Assembly (NCBI GenBank): GCA_023053685.1
Contig: JALIGW010000005.1
Coordinates: 29,788,480 to 29,852,479, forward strand
Direction of reading: 5' to 3'
Length of the DNA: 64,000 nt
DNA from: Diadophis punctatus similis
Lineage: Eukaryota; Chordata; Lepidosauria; Squamata; Dipsadidae
Shown here: piece by piece, positions 1-7,735 of the stretch
Layout of the letters: each line of letters begins with the position of its first letter
Position numbering within the stretch: position 1 is the first letter of the stretch
Made by a program: the position numbers and the translations under genes
Notes under the pieces: generated by a model
The model's input: the letters and a program-made list of their open reading frames with translations, nothing else
Database searches by the model: none
Told to the model about the DNA's origin: nothing

Positions 1-220
1 CGACACAGGACAAAAGTCATTTAGCCTCAATGGGAATCACCCAAACCCTTTTAGAAACACAAAGCCCATATTGCACAAACCCCAAAATTTCAAAAACATA
101 GAACCATATAAGAATCCTTCCTTTTAGCCACTTTGTTTTTCAGCTAACCCAGAATGTCACTTAGCTTATGCAATTAAAAACTTCCTTCTGAGCAGCTTCC
201 GAAGGCTTTTCAGTTTAAAG

Positions 221-312
221 CAGGAGTCTCCAAAGTTTGCAACATTAAGACTTGTGGTCTTCAACTCCCAGAATTCCTCAGCCAGCCATGCGGCTAAGTT
301 TGGAGACTCCTG
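221..312. mobile_element. Short hAT-type MITE, 92 bp
   Basis: The ends are inverted copies: CAGGAGTCTCCAAA at the left and TTTGGAGACTCCTG at the right. The flanking octamers GTTTAAAG (213-220) and ATTTAAAG (313-320) match at 7 of 8 positions, as expected of an 8-bp hAT target duplication. There is no coding capacity. The hAT assignment rests on the CAG terminus and the duplication length. Confidence 0.75.
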
Positions 313-391
313 ATTTAAAGTGACAGCATTTGTTTTTCTTCTTTGCCAAGCGATCTTCCGGCTGGAAAGTGAATCCTAATTTTTCCTTCTA

Positions 392-470
392 ACACCTCCC
401 TCTTTCTTTCTCTTTCTTTCTCCTTTCCCTTCCCTTCCCCCTCCCTCCCCCCTCTCTTTCTTTCTTTCAG
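392..470. repeat. Pyrimidine-rich low-complexity tract (CTTT/CCCTT)
   Basis: Almost uninterrupted C/T sequence made of CTTT, CCTT and CCCTCC units. It is a simple-sequence tract with no gene function visible. Confidence 0.8.
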
Positions 471-559
471 GAAAACCGGCAGGGAAATAGGCTTTTAAAA
501 GTTTTTTTAAAAAACAGGAAGTGATGATGTCGGGGTGGGGGGCGGAACCTCGTGCTGCC

Positions 560-642
560 ATCGCTACTGGTTCTCCGAACCAGCCACTGCAACCAGTACC
601 TACTCGCCCGAACCAGGCCGAACCGGGAGGATTTCACTCCTG
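560..642. mobile_element. hAT-like MITE fragment
   Basis: The right end reads GGATTTCACTCCTG, the inverse of a CAGGAGTGAAATCC terminus. The internal GAACCAGGCCGAAC segment is shared with the complete hAT MITE at 60875-61035. The left end and target duplication are not identifiable, so this is called a truncated copy of a related subfamily. Confidence 0.55.
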
Positions 643-1152
643 ACTAGGATGCTAGATTTCTGAGCACAAACTCTCTGACTAATCTTAAAATCAGACTGTT
701 AAGTTAGTCAGACTAAGGTTTATGTAACCAGGGCTTAATGCTGGGTAAAACAAAGTAACAGTTTCTGCTATTTTTTATTTTCAAAAGCAAGCTGTACATG
801 CCTGTTTAGAAAACAAGTTAGTTATGCAGTTATGCTTATGTAGATCATAGCTCCTTCATTTATTTCCAATTTCTTTCAATACAAAATAATTCCAGTTCCA
901 ATGTATTTTACTTGAGTCTGTATTTCCTTCAGGATCAGTGTCTGCATGTTTCTGCCTTCCCACTAGGTTATGACTTTGTGCATTTGTGTGCATTTGTGCC
1001 CAGGGAAGCACAGGGCAAGCGGCATATGCATTATGGTGGGTCACATGACTAAGAGGGAGGGGAACTTAGAATGGAGCACCCTTCAACATGCTGAAGAGCT
1101 GTCCAAGTGCCTCTTCCATAGGGATGCTGGTTTCTGTCACCATACTAGATCT

Positions 1153-1829
1153 TGTTGTGCCTTGGCCGCGTCCGGCGCCGAGTCTGGAGGATCCGGAGGA
1201 CGCGGAGCCGCTCATGGTGCAGCAGTACCAGCCTATGTGCCTGGCACCAGAGACGGCTGGTGATGAGGACTCGGTGCCAGAGCAGGACGATCTCCCAGGA
1301 CCTTCTGCACCTGCGCAGCAGAGTTCTTCATCAGGAGATGAAGAACTCATGCTGAATGCCAGAGCACGCAGAGCAGCCAGAAGACAGGACTGGCTGAGTA
1401 AGCGTCGGTCCAATAGGAGGAAGCAGTGAGGGCTAATTGGGCCACGCCCTTCAGTGGCTATATTAGGCCATGGTAATTAGTGCTCATTGCTGAGAACAAC
1501 AATTCACTGACCTCAGCATATCCAGAGTTTCGTTTCTACGTCTGTTTGGGAATCTTATCACCAGCTTCTGCCAGCTTTATTCCGGGAAGCCAGCCAAGTT
1601 GTTCAGATAAGAATTAATGAGTCTTGCTTTGAACTTTTGTCTGTGTGCTATTTAACCCTCACGTAACCCAAAGAACCTTATTCCTGAAGACTTTCCGTTT
1701 GTGTTGTTTTGGACTTCTAAACCCTCTGAGTTTTACTAAGAAACTTTATTAGTAAAAGGAACCTTTCTGTTTGCCTCCCAGCGACTGTGTGTGTGTGTTT
1801 CTGGGGGTTTGCGGTGCTGGGTCACAACA
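1153..1829 (+). repeat. 5' LTR
   Basis: 677 bp with 7-bp inverted termini TGTTGTG...CACAACA. U3 contains a TATA-like TATATTA at 1459-1465 and the R region is inferred to begin near 1489. Positions 1153-1429 carry the same open frame that forms the end of pol in the 3' LTR, ending in TGA at 1427-1429. No canonical AATAAA was found inside the LTR. Confidence 0.95.
1459..1499 (+). promoter_or_regulatory. LTR promoter: TATA element and inferred transcript start
   Basis: TATATTA (1459-1465) lies about 25-30 bp upstream of GCTGAGAACAA (1489-1499). That 11-mer is the exact reverse complement of the stretch at 1832-1842, just after the LTR. In Tf1/sushi elements the first bases of the RNA act as primer, so the RNA 5' end is inferred to be at or near 1489. 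The same elements occur in the 3' LTR at 6560-6566 and 6590-6600. Confidence 0.65.
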
Positions 1830-1843
1830 GTTTGTTCTCAGCC
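1830..1843 (+). promoter_or_regulatory. Self-priming primer-binding site
   Basis: Two bases after the 5' LTR, TTGTTCTCAGC (1832-1842) is an 11-nt perfect complement of the inferred RNA 5' end at 1489-1499. I see no TGG-type tRNA primer-binding site at the usual place. Tf1 of fission yeast and vertebrate sushi elements are known to prime minus-strand synthesis from the 5' end of their own RNA using a match of this length. The match is seen directly; the mechanism is inferred from the family. Confidence 0.75.
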
Positions 1844-1875
1844 ATAACTGACCACACACAAGCCCAGATTGCATC

Positions 1876-2832
1876 ATGGAGCAGCTTCAGGACGAGAATG
1901 CTCAACTTCGGCAGCAGCTGGCAATCATGAACGCTCAGTTAACAAGGCAGCAAAATCAGTTGGCAGCTGCTCCTGCGTTGGCCCCAGCCCAACGGACACG
2001 CTGCCCGATAGCCATGCCGGATAAGTTCCATGGTGACGAGGCTATGTTCCCGGCGTTCCTGGGCCAGTGCCAGTTGTTCATGTCTCTGAGGCCAGAGGAT
2101 TTCCCCCACGACCGGGACAAGGTGGGGTTTGTAATTAGCTTGCTGTCTGGAAATGCAGCACGTTGGGCCACCCCTCTACTGGTCCAGAACAGTCCCCTCC
2201 TCCAGGACTTTGGGCGTTTCTGCACTCATTTGGAGGAGATGTTCGCGGATCCAATTAAGGCCCAGACAGCGTGCAGGCAATTAAGGCAGCTGAGGCAAGG
2301 CCGGAGACCACTCAGGGAATACATCAGTGAGTTCCGTCTCCTCAGCCAAGACTCGGCCTGGAATGAGGCAGCGTTGTTGGATGCCTTCCAGGAGGGCTTG
2401 GCAGACAGCATCCAGGATGAGCTGGCACGCGTGGACATTCCTGCAACCACCCAAGAACTGGTGCGGCTCTGCTTGAAAATTGATGCCCGGTTGCAAGCGA
2501 GGAACGCACGCCGCGCTGCTCCGGCGCCTCTCGCGCCACCTGACGTCCCCGCTGTTCTGGCTCCACGTCGCGCTGCTCAGGCACCTCCTGTTCCCCGTGG
2601 ACTTCCGTCGGCCCCGGCTCCCCGTGACGAGCCTATGGACCTTGGCGCTGTTCGGCCCCGCTTGACCGGCGCGGAAAAGGACAGACGCAGGGCAGGGGGG
2701 TTGTGTTTGTATTGCAGCGACCCGGGCCATTTCGCTCGCTCGTGCCCTAGGAAGGGTCGGGGGCCCACCGCTTCTGGTCCTGCTCCACCGTCCCAGCCAT
2801 CGCCGTCGGGAAACGGCCAGCGCCCGGCCTAG
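1876..2832 (+). CDS. gag: Gag polyprotein of chromovirus
   Basis: A 318-aa structural protein expected to form the capsid shell in the cytoplasm and bind element RNA. The first 30 residues form leucine heptads (L4, L11 and L15, L22, L29), a likely coiled coil. Residues about 45-210 resemble the Ty3/gypsy capsid fold shared with PEG10/RTL proteins. A Pro/Ala-rich linker follows. The C-terminal part has one CX2CX4HX4C zinc knuckle (nt 2704-2745). The ATG at 1876 lies 47 nt after the 5' LTR and is the first long frame. The TAG stop (2830-2832) sits inside the frameshift hairpin, so most ribosomes should end here and a fraction should enter pol. Single-knuckle Gag of this length is ordinary for the sushi group. 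Recognition is by motif and order, not by alignment. Confidence 0.92.
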   Translation: MEQLQDENAQLRQQLAIMNAQLTRQQNQLAAAPALAPAQRTRCPIAMPDKFHGDEAMFPAFLGQCQLFMSLRPEDFPHDRDKVGFVISLLSGNAARWATPLLVQNSPLLQDFGRFCTHLEEMFADPIKAQTACRQLRQLRQGRRPLREYISEFRLLSQDSAWNEAALLDAFQEGLADSIQDELARVDIPATTQELVRLCLKIDARLQARNARRAAPAPLAPPDVPAVLAPRRAAQAPPVPRGLPSAPAPRDEPMDLGAVRPRLTGAEKDRRRAGGLCLYCSDPGHFARSCPRKGRGPTASGPAPPSQPSPSGNGQRPA

Positions 2833-2851
2833 CGGAGACGCTGGGTCGGGC
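2808..2851 (+). promoter_or_regulatory. Programmed -1 frameshift signal: slippery site plus hairpin
   Basis: The heptamer G GGA AAC (2808-2814) is in phase with the gag codons GGA (2809-2811) and AAC (2812-2814). A slip by -1 enters pol at codon 2814. After a 7-nt spacer, bases 2822-2834 pair with 2839-2851 in an uninterrupted 13-bp stem containing two G-U pairs (2827-2846 and 2830-2843) and closed by the GNRA-type loop GAGA (2835-2838). The gag TAG is within the 5' arm. Heptamer class, phase and spacing all fit a canonical -1 site. The mammalian gene PEG10 uses a heptamer of the same sequence. Confidence 0.88.
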
Positions 2852-5800
2852 ATGCACACCGAAGGACTCCGGCTCAGCTGACGTGGATCCCGGTCCTCCG
2901 TGGCATCTGCTCTTGGACACCAAGGTCTTTATTGACCACCGGGACCGCGGCGTCTCCGCACACGCTTTGGTGGACTCCGGGGCAACCACCAATTTCATTG
3001 ACGAGGCGTTCGCCCAGCATCTTGCCGTTCCCCTGTGCCCCGTGGACCCGCCGATGAGGGTGGAAACAATCGATGGCCGGGTGTTGCTGTCCGGTCCGAT
3101 TAAGGCCATCACGCAGCCGGTGCGCCTTTGCATTGGACGGCACGAGGAGGCCATCCAGTTTTACGTGACGTCGGGACTCCATTTCCCTTTGGTTCTCGGA
3201 CTGGCGTGGCTGCGCACCCACGACCCTCAGGTTGTATGGTCCCAGAACTTCATTGCCTTCCCGAGTCTCCAGTGTGTGGACCATACGCGCCAGGTTTGTG
3301 CGGGCGCGGTACCTGACCCTCCGGACATTTCACTCCCAGCTGAGTTTGCAGACTTCGCTGATGTGTTTAGCGAAAAGGAGGCGGACCAGTTGCCCCCGCA
3401 CCGGCCCTACGATTGCCCTGTGGATCTGATTCCCAACGCTCCGCTCCCTGTGGGCCGCCTCTATTCCATGTCAGAACCCGAACTGGCCGCACTGCGGGAC
3501 TTTATCGATAAAAACCTGGCCAGGGGTTTCATCCGACCCTCCTCATCGCCCTTGTCTGCCCCCGTCCTCTTCGTCAAGAAGAAAACCGGGGACTTGCGCC
3601 TGTGCTGCGATTATCGCAAGTTGAATGCCATCACAGTGCGTAACCGGTACCCGTTGCCCCTCATCCCGGAGTTGATGGAACACCTCCGCTCGGCGACCAT
3701 CTTCACCAAATTGGACTTACGTGGCGCTTACAATTTGGTGCGTGTTCGTGAGGGGGACGAGTGGAAGACGGCGTTCGGAACCCGCTACGGTCATTTTGAG
3801 TATACGGTCATGCCGTTCGGCTTGACCAACGCTCCGGCTGTGTTCCAGCATTTCATGAACGACATCTTTAGAGATTTGCTGGACCAGTTCGTTGTCGTGT
3901 ACCTGGACGATATTATGATTTATTCTACGTCCCGGAGCAGCCACATCCAACATATCCGTCAAGTCCTGCAGCGGTTGAGAGACCACCAGCTATACGCGAA
4001 ATTAGAGAAATGCCAGTTTTTTCAGACGACTGTGGATTTCCTGGGCCATCGGATTTCGCCAGAAGGCATCGCCATGGACCGGGGCAAGGTCGAGGCCCTG
4101 AAAACCTGGCAACCCCCGCGCCGGGTGAAGGACGTTCAGCGACTCCTGGGGTTCGCAAATTATTATAGGACCTTCATCCCGGGGTTCGCCACTCTGACCG
4201 CGCCTCTCACTCGACTCCTGCAGAAACAAGTCCCTTTCCGGTGGGGCGATTCCGAACAGGAGGCGTTCAAGATCCTCAGGGATGCCTTCATGCAGGAGCC
4301 GATCCTTAAGCACCCAGACCCTCACCGCCCTTTTGTTGTGGAGGCGGACGCGTCCGACATTGCCGTGGGCGCCGTCTTGCTCCAGACCCGGGAAGATGGC
4401 GGCCATCTCTTCCCTTGCGCTTATTATTCCCGGAAATTAACCTCGTCGGAGTGCAATTATACGATCTGGGAGAAGGAGTTGCTGGCCATCAAGGCGGCTT
4501 TCGAGACCTGGCGGCACCACCTCAAGGGGGCTCGTCATCAAGTGGAGGTGCGCACAGACCATAAGAACCTGGAGTTCTTGCAGACGGCCAGGAAGCTCAA
4601 CCAGTGCCAGATACGCTGGTCGTTCTTTTTCTCCCGCTTCAATTTTCGCATTACGTACATCCCGAGTGGCCGGAATCAGCAGGCGGACGCGCTGTCCCGC
4701 AAGCCGGAATACGCCCAAGCCCAGGAACCGCTGCCACCCCGGACGGTCCTGCCCGTCGAGTCCTTTGCAGCTACCCAGGATCCCGTGGACCTCCGAGGAC
4801 AGATCCGGGAGGCGCAGCGACACGACGCCTACGCGGCACAACGGAGGCAGGAGATAGGGCCTGAGTCCCCTTGGACGTTTTCGGACTACCTCCTCCGTTT
4901 CCGGGACCTGCTCTACGTTCCTGCCGGTCCGCTCCGTGGCCTGATCCTGCAGCAGTGCCACGACAGCCCTGCAGCTGGCCACTTCGGCCTTTTCAAGACT
5001 CTGAACCTGGTGGCTCGGACTTTTTGGTGGCCCCGACTCCGTGATGACGTCCAGGCCTATGTGACGTCTTGTGTTCGCTGTCGCCAGGCCAAGTACGCCC
5101 CTGGAGCGCCGCCGGGCCTGCTGCAGCCCTTGCCGACGCCTGAGAGACCCTGGGGGGCCGTCTCTATGGACTTCCTCACGGACTTGCCCCCGTCCGCCGG
5201 CTTCACGACCGTGTTCGTAGTGGTCGATATGCTGACCAAAATGGCACATTTCATCCCCTGTCGCGGGTTGCCGACAGCTCGTGCCACGGCCCGCATGTTT
5301 ATCCAGCATGTTTTCCGCCTGCATGGTCTGCCGGATCGGGTCGTGTCGGATCGGGGAGCCCAGTTCACGGCCCAGTTCTGGAAGGGTCTGATGGCGGCCC
5401 TGGAGGTCCAAGTCTGCCTCTCGTCAGCGCATCATCCGGAGACTGACGGGGGCACTGAAAAAGTCATCGGCATCCTTGAACAGTACCTGCGCTGTTTTGT
5501 CAACCAGCAGCAGGACAACTGGGCGGAATACCTTGCCGTGGCCGAGTTTGCTTTTAACAACTCTCAGCACACCTCCACGCACGCCTCTCCGTTCCTCGCC
5601 AACTTTGGTTACCACCCCCGTTTCTTCCCGCTCACGCTCCTAGACTCTCCTGTTCCTGTGGCAGAGGAATTCCTGTCCGAGCTCCAGGCCGTTCACCAAC
5701 TGGTCAAACGCTCGTTGAATAAAGCCAAGGAAGATTACAAGAGGGTCGCGGACCGCTCCCGGCGAGCAACTCCACCTCTGGCGGTCGGGGATCGTGTCTG

Positions 5801-6530
5801 GCTGTCCACGAAGCATCTCCCCTCCGACCGACCAGCTCGCAAGCTTGACCACCGCTTCTTGGGTCCGTTCCCGGTGGAAGCGGTCATTAACCCCGTGGCC
5901 TACCGGTTGACGTTGCCCCGCTCTCTCAGGATCCACCCCGTCTTCCATCGGTCCCTCCTTGTTCCCGAACGTCCTGCCTGTCCGCTCCGCCCTCCCGCTC
6001 CGCCTCAGCCTGTGATCCGCACTCCCGCTGACCCACCCGAATACGAAGTTGCCAGTATTCGGGATTCCCGCTGGATGAAGGGCCGGTTCCAGTACCTCAT
6101 TGAGTGGAAGGGGTACGGCTCTGAAGACTTCACATGGGAGGATGCGACCGCCGTGCATGCTCCGGATCTGGTCCGGGCCTTCCACGCTCAATTCCCGTCC
6201 CGGCCGCATCCGGACCGACAGACCCGGGGGAAGGGCCCTGCGGTGAGGGATAGTGTTGTGCCTTGGCCGCGTCCGGCGCCGAGTCTGGAGGATCCGGAGG
6301 ACGCGGAGCCGCTCATGGTGCAGCAGTACCAGCCTATGTGCCTGGCACCAGAGACGGCTGGTGATGAGGACTCGGTGCCAGAGCAGGACGATCTCCCAGG
6401 ACCTTCTGCACCTGCGCAGCAGAGTTCTTCATCAGGAGATGAAGAACTCATGCTGAATGCCAGAGCACGCAGAGCAGCCAGAAGACAGGACTGGCTGAGT
6501 AAGCGTCGGTCCAATAGGAGGAAGCAGTGA
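2814..6530 (+). CDS. pol: Pol polyprotein with chromodomain integrase (expressed by -1 frameshift)
   Basis: Start given as the first codon after the slip; the frame is open from 2751 and has no ATG of its own near the junction. About 1238 codons. Domains in order: aspartic protease with DSG at 2973-2981; reverse transcriptase with YLDD at 3900-3911; RNase H with its first Asp at 4347, then downstream WEKELLA and TDHKNL motifs; integrase with an HHCC zinc domain (about 4956-5081) and a catalytic triad D (5169-5171), D (5349-5351), E (5457-5459), that is DD35E; and a chromodomain at about 6039-6195 with Tyr in EYEV and Trp and Tyr in EWKGY at the aromatic-cage positions. The last 91 or so codons (6254-6530) lie inside the 3' LTR and encode an acidic, Ser-rich stretch followed by a basic C-terminus. 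Pol should be cleaved by its own protease; chromodomain integrases of this clade bind histone marks and direct insertion. No stop or frameshift is present. Confidence 0.93.
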   Translation, partial: RPAPGLAETLGRACTPKDSGSADVDPGPPWHLLLDTKVFIDHRDRGVSAHALVDSGATTNFIDEAFAQHLAVPLCPVDPPMRVETIDGRVLLSGPIKAITQPVRLCIGRHEEAIQFYVTSGLHFPLVLGLAWLRTHDPQVVWSQNFIAFPSLQCVDHTRQVCAGAVPDPPDISLPAEFADFADVFSEKEADQLPPHRPYDCPVDLIPNAPLPVGRLYSMSEPELAALRDFIDKNLARGFIRPSSSPLSAPVLFVKKKTGDLRLCCDYRKLNAITVRNRYPLPLIPELMEHLRSATIFTKLDLRGAYNLVRVREGDEWKTAFGTRYGHFEYTVMPFGLTNAPAVFQHFMNDIFRDLLDQFVVVYLDDIMIYSTSRSSHIQHIRQVLQRLRDHQLYAKLEKCQFFQTTVDFLGHRISPEGIAMDRGKVEALKTWQPPRRVKDVQRLLGFANYYRTFIPGFATLTAPLTRLLQKQVPFRWGDSEQEAFKILRDAFMQEPILKHPDPHRPFVVEADASDIAVGAVLLQTREDGGHLFPCAYYSRKLTSSECNYTIWEKELLAIKAAFETWRHHLKGARHQVEVRTDHKNLEFLQTARKLNQCQIRWSFFFSRFNFRITYIPSGRNQQADALSRKPEYAQAQEPLPPRTVLPVESFAATQDPVDLRGQIREAQRHDAYAAQRRQEIGPESPWTFSDYLLRFRDLLYVPAGPLRGLILQQCHDSPAAGHFGLFKTLNLVARTFWWPRLRDDVQAYVTSCVRCRQAKYAPGAPPGLLQPLPTPERPWGAVSMDFLTDLPPSAGFTTVFVVVDMLTKMAHFIPCRGLPTARATARMFIQHVFRLHGLPDRVVSDRGAQFTAQFWKGLMAALEVQVCLSSAHHPETDGGTEKVIGILEQYLRCFVNQQQDNWAEYLAVAEFAFNNSQHTSTHASPFLANFGYHPRFFPLTLLDSPVPVAEEFLSELQAVHQLVKRSLNKAKEDYKRVADRSRRATPPLAVGDRVWLSTKHLPSDRPARKLDHRFLGPFPVEAVINPVAYRLTLPRSLRIHPVFHRSLLVPERPACPLRPPAPPQPVIRTPADPPEYEVASIRDSRWMKGRFQYLIEWKGYGSEDFTWEDATAVHAPDLVRAFHAQFPSRPHPDRQTRGKGPAVRDSVVPWPRPAPSLEDPEDAEPLMVQQYQPMCLAPETAGDEDSVPEQDDLPGPSAPAQQSSSSGDEELMLNARARRAARRQDWLSKRRSNRRKQ
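6226..6250 (+). other. Purine-rich stretch before 3' LTR, candidate polypurine tract
   Basis: GGGGGAAGGG (6226-6235) and GGTGAGGGA (6242-6250) are the only purine-rich runs near the 3' LTR. Neither abuts the LTR as a textbook polypurine tract would, so the plus-strand primer is uncertain. The run is also coding in pol. Confidence 0.4.
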
Positions 6531-6930
6531 GGGCTAATTGGGCCACGCCCTTCAGTGGCTATATTAGGCCATGGTAATTAGTGCTCATTGCTGAGAACAA
6601 CAATTCACTGACCTCAGCATATCCAGAGTTTCGTTTCTACGTCTGTTTGGGAATCTTATCACCAGCTTCTGCCAGCTTTATTCCGGGAAGCCAGCCAAGT
6701 TGTTCAGATAAGAATTAATGAGTCTTGCTTTGAACTTTTGTCTGTGTGCTATTTAACCCTCACGTAACCCAAAGAACCTTATTCCTGAAGACTTTCCGTT
6801 TGTGTTGTTTTGGACTTCTAAACCCTCTGAGTTTTACTAAGAAACTTTATTAGTAAAAGGAACCTTTTTGTTTGCCTCCCAACGACTGTGTGTGTGTGTT
6901 TCTGGGGGGTTGCGGTGCTGGGTCACAACA
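6254..6930 (+). repeat. 3' LTR
   Basis: 677 bp, matching the 5' LTR except at 6868, 6882 and 6909. Pol enters it and stops at 6528-6530, about 60 bp before the inferred R start at 6590. The right target duplication GATCT follows at 6931-6935. Confidence 0.95.
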
Positions 6931-6935
6931 GATCT

Positions 6936-7552
6936 CGTCCTCCTCTGTTTAGTTTTTGAAGAGTTATGCTGCTGATAGACAGCAAGAGCACCATCCTCAG
7001 GGTCTGGTAAAAAATATTAAGATGGCAACTATTACAGTCTGATCAAAGGTCTGCCTATTTTTTATGTACTGTATATTGCATCACAACTGCCATTTTTATT
7101 TTTTATTTTACTTTTTGTTACAGACATGGACATATAGGCAAAGTCTGGAGATCTTTACATACAATGTTCTATTTCTAAACACACCGTAGCATTGAGTTGA
7201 AAAGAATAAAAGGGCTATGGCCCTGTTGTTGACTGGTAAATGTGCAGATCAGCCTATTAAAAGGACAGAGATAAGCATGACTAGTAAAATGTAGGTAAGC
7301 AGGAAGTATCTAGAAGGGGTAGCTAGCAGCAGCCTATTAAAGCAAGTATTTTCTAATGGCTTTTTGTGAATATAAAATAACCCCAGAAACCAATTTGTGG
7401 AATCATTTATATTTTCAGAATTCAAAATATGACTATCACCAATACTTCACCAATTTAGAGATAGTGGCCTCATAAATATATCATAGTTCGGTGGGCTCAC
7501 ATGCTAAACCATAAACCATGATTTATTTGCCCTCCAAAGTATTTTAACGGGG
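6936..7552. other. AT-rich unique DNA, nothing recognised
   Basis: No coding similarity, RNA gene or named repeat is visible between the right target duplication and the next MITE. Confidence 0.6.
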
Positions 7553-7560
7553 GTGCTAAT

Positions 7561-7727
7561 CACTGTTCCCTCTAAGGTGCGCGGCCGCGCACGTGATGAG
7601 AGAACGCCGCACGGAAGTTTCTAACTTCCAGCCGGCATTTTCTAATGGGAGAGGCTGCGCGCCTGCGCAGCCGCGCAGATGAAATGAGAACGCCGCGCAC
7701 CGTTTTTTGCTATTACAGGGAACATTG
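7561..7727. mobile_element. CpG-rich hAT MITE, 167 bp
   Basis: A perfect 8-bp duplication GTGCTAAT flanks it (7553-7560 and 7728-7735). The termini CACTGTTCCCTCTAA and the inverse of CAATGTTCCCTGTAA form imperfect inverted repeats. The interior is GC- and CpG-rich with short palindromes such as GTGCGCGGCCGCGCAC. Non-coding. Confidence 0.88.
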
Positions 7728-7735
7728 GTGCTAAT

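Larger units (their letters stand above)
1..1152. other. Left flank of the chromovirus, no gene seen
   Basis: AT-rich unique DNA holding two MITE traces and a pyrimidine tract (listed separately). No reading frame here resembles a known protein. The frame that begins at 1088 and runs into the 5' LTR is a chance join of host flank to the U3-encoded pol tail. The last five bases (1148-1152, GATCT) are the left target-site duplication of the LTR element. Confidence 0.7.
1153..6930 (+). mobile_element. Complete Ty3/gypsy chromovirus (Tf1/sushi type), 5778 bp
   Basis: An LTR retrotransposon with two 677-bp LTRs (1153-1829 and 6254-6930) that begin TGTTGTG and end CACAACA, flanked by the perfect 5-bp duplication GATCT (1148-1152 and 6931-6935). 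Between them lie gag, then pol in the -1 frame with protease, reverse transcriptase, RNase H, integrase and chromodomain in Ty3/gypsy order. The two LTRs differ at only three positions that I could find (1767/6868, 1781/6882, 1808/6909), about 0.4%, so the insertion is recent. Both frames are free of stops and all the catalytic motifs checked are present. The element is visibly richer in GC than the AT-rich flanks. No envelope gene is present. Sushi-type elements are the known source group of the mammalian domesticated genes PEG10 and RTL1. Autonomy is plausible but is inferred from sequence alone. Confidence 0.95.

Noticed and set aside
1088..1429. A 113-codon frame entering the 5' LTR from host flank
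   Set aside because: The start lies in unrelated flank; only the U3 part is real coding sequence, as the tail of pol in the 3' LTR.
2817..2850. An H-type pseudoknot pairing 2817-2822 with 2839-2844 and 2823-2826 with 2847-2850
   Set aside because: The loop lengths are strained (no first loop, 2-nt spacer to the heptamer); the 13-bp hairpin with a 7-nt spacer explains the same bases better.
4437..5411. A 324-codon minus-strand frame inside pol
   Set aside because: It lies opposite integrase/RNase H coding sequence and has no recognisable domain; a GC-rich antisense shadow.
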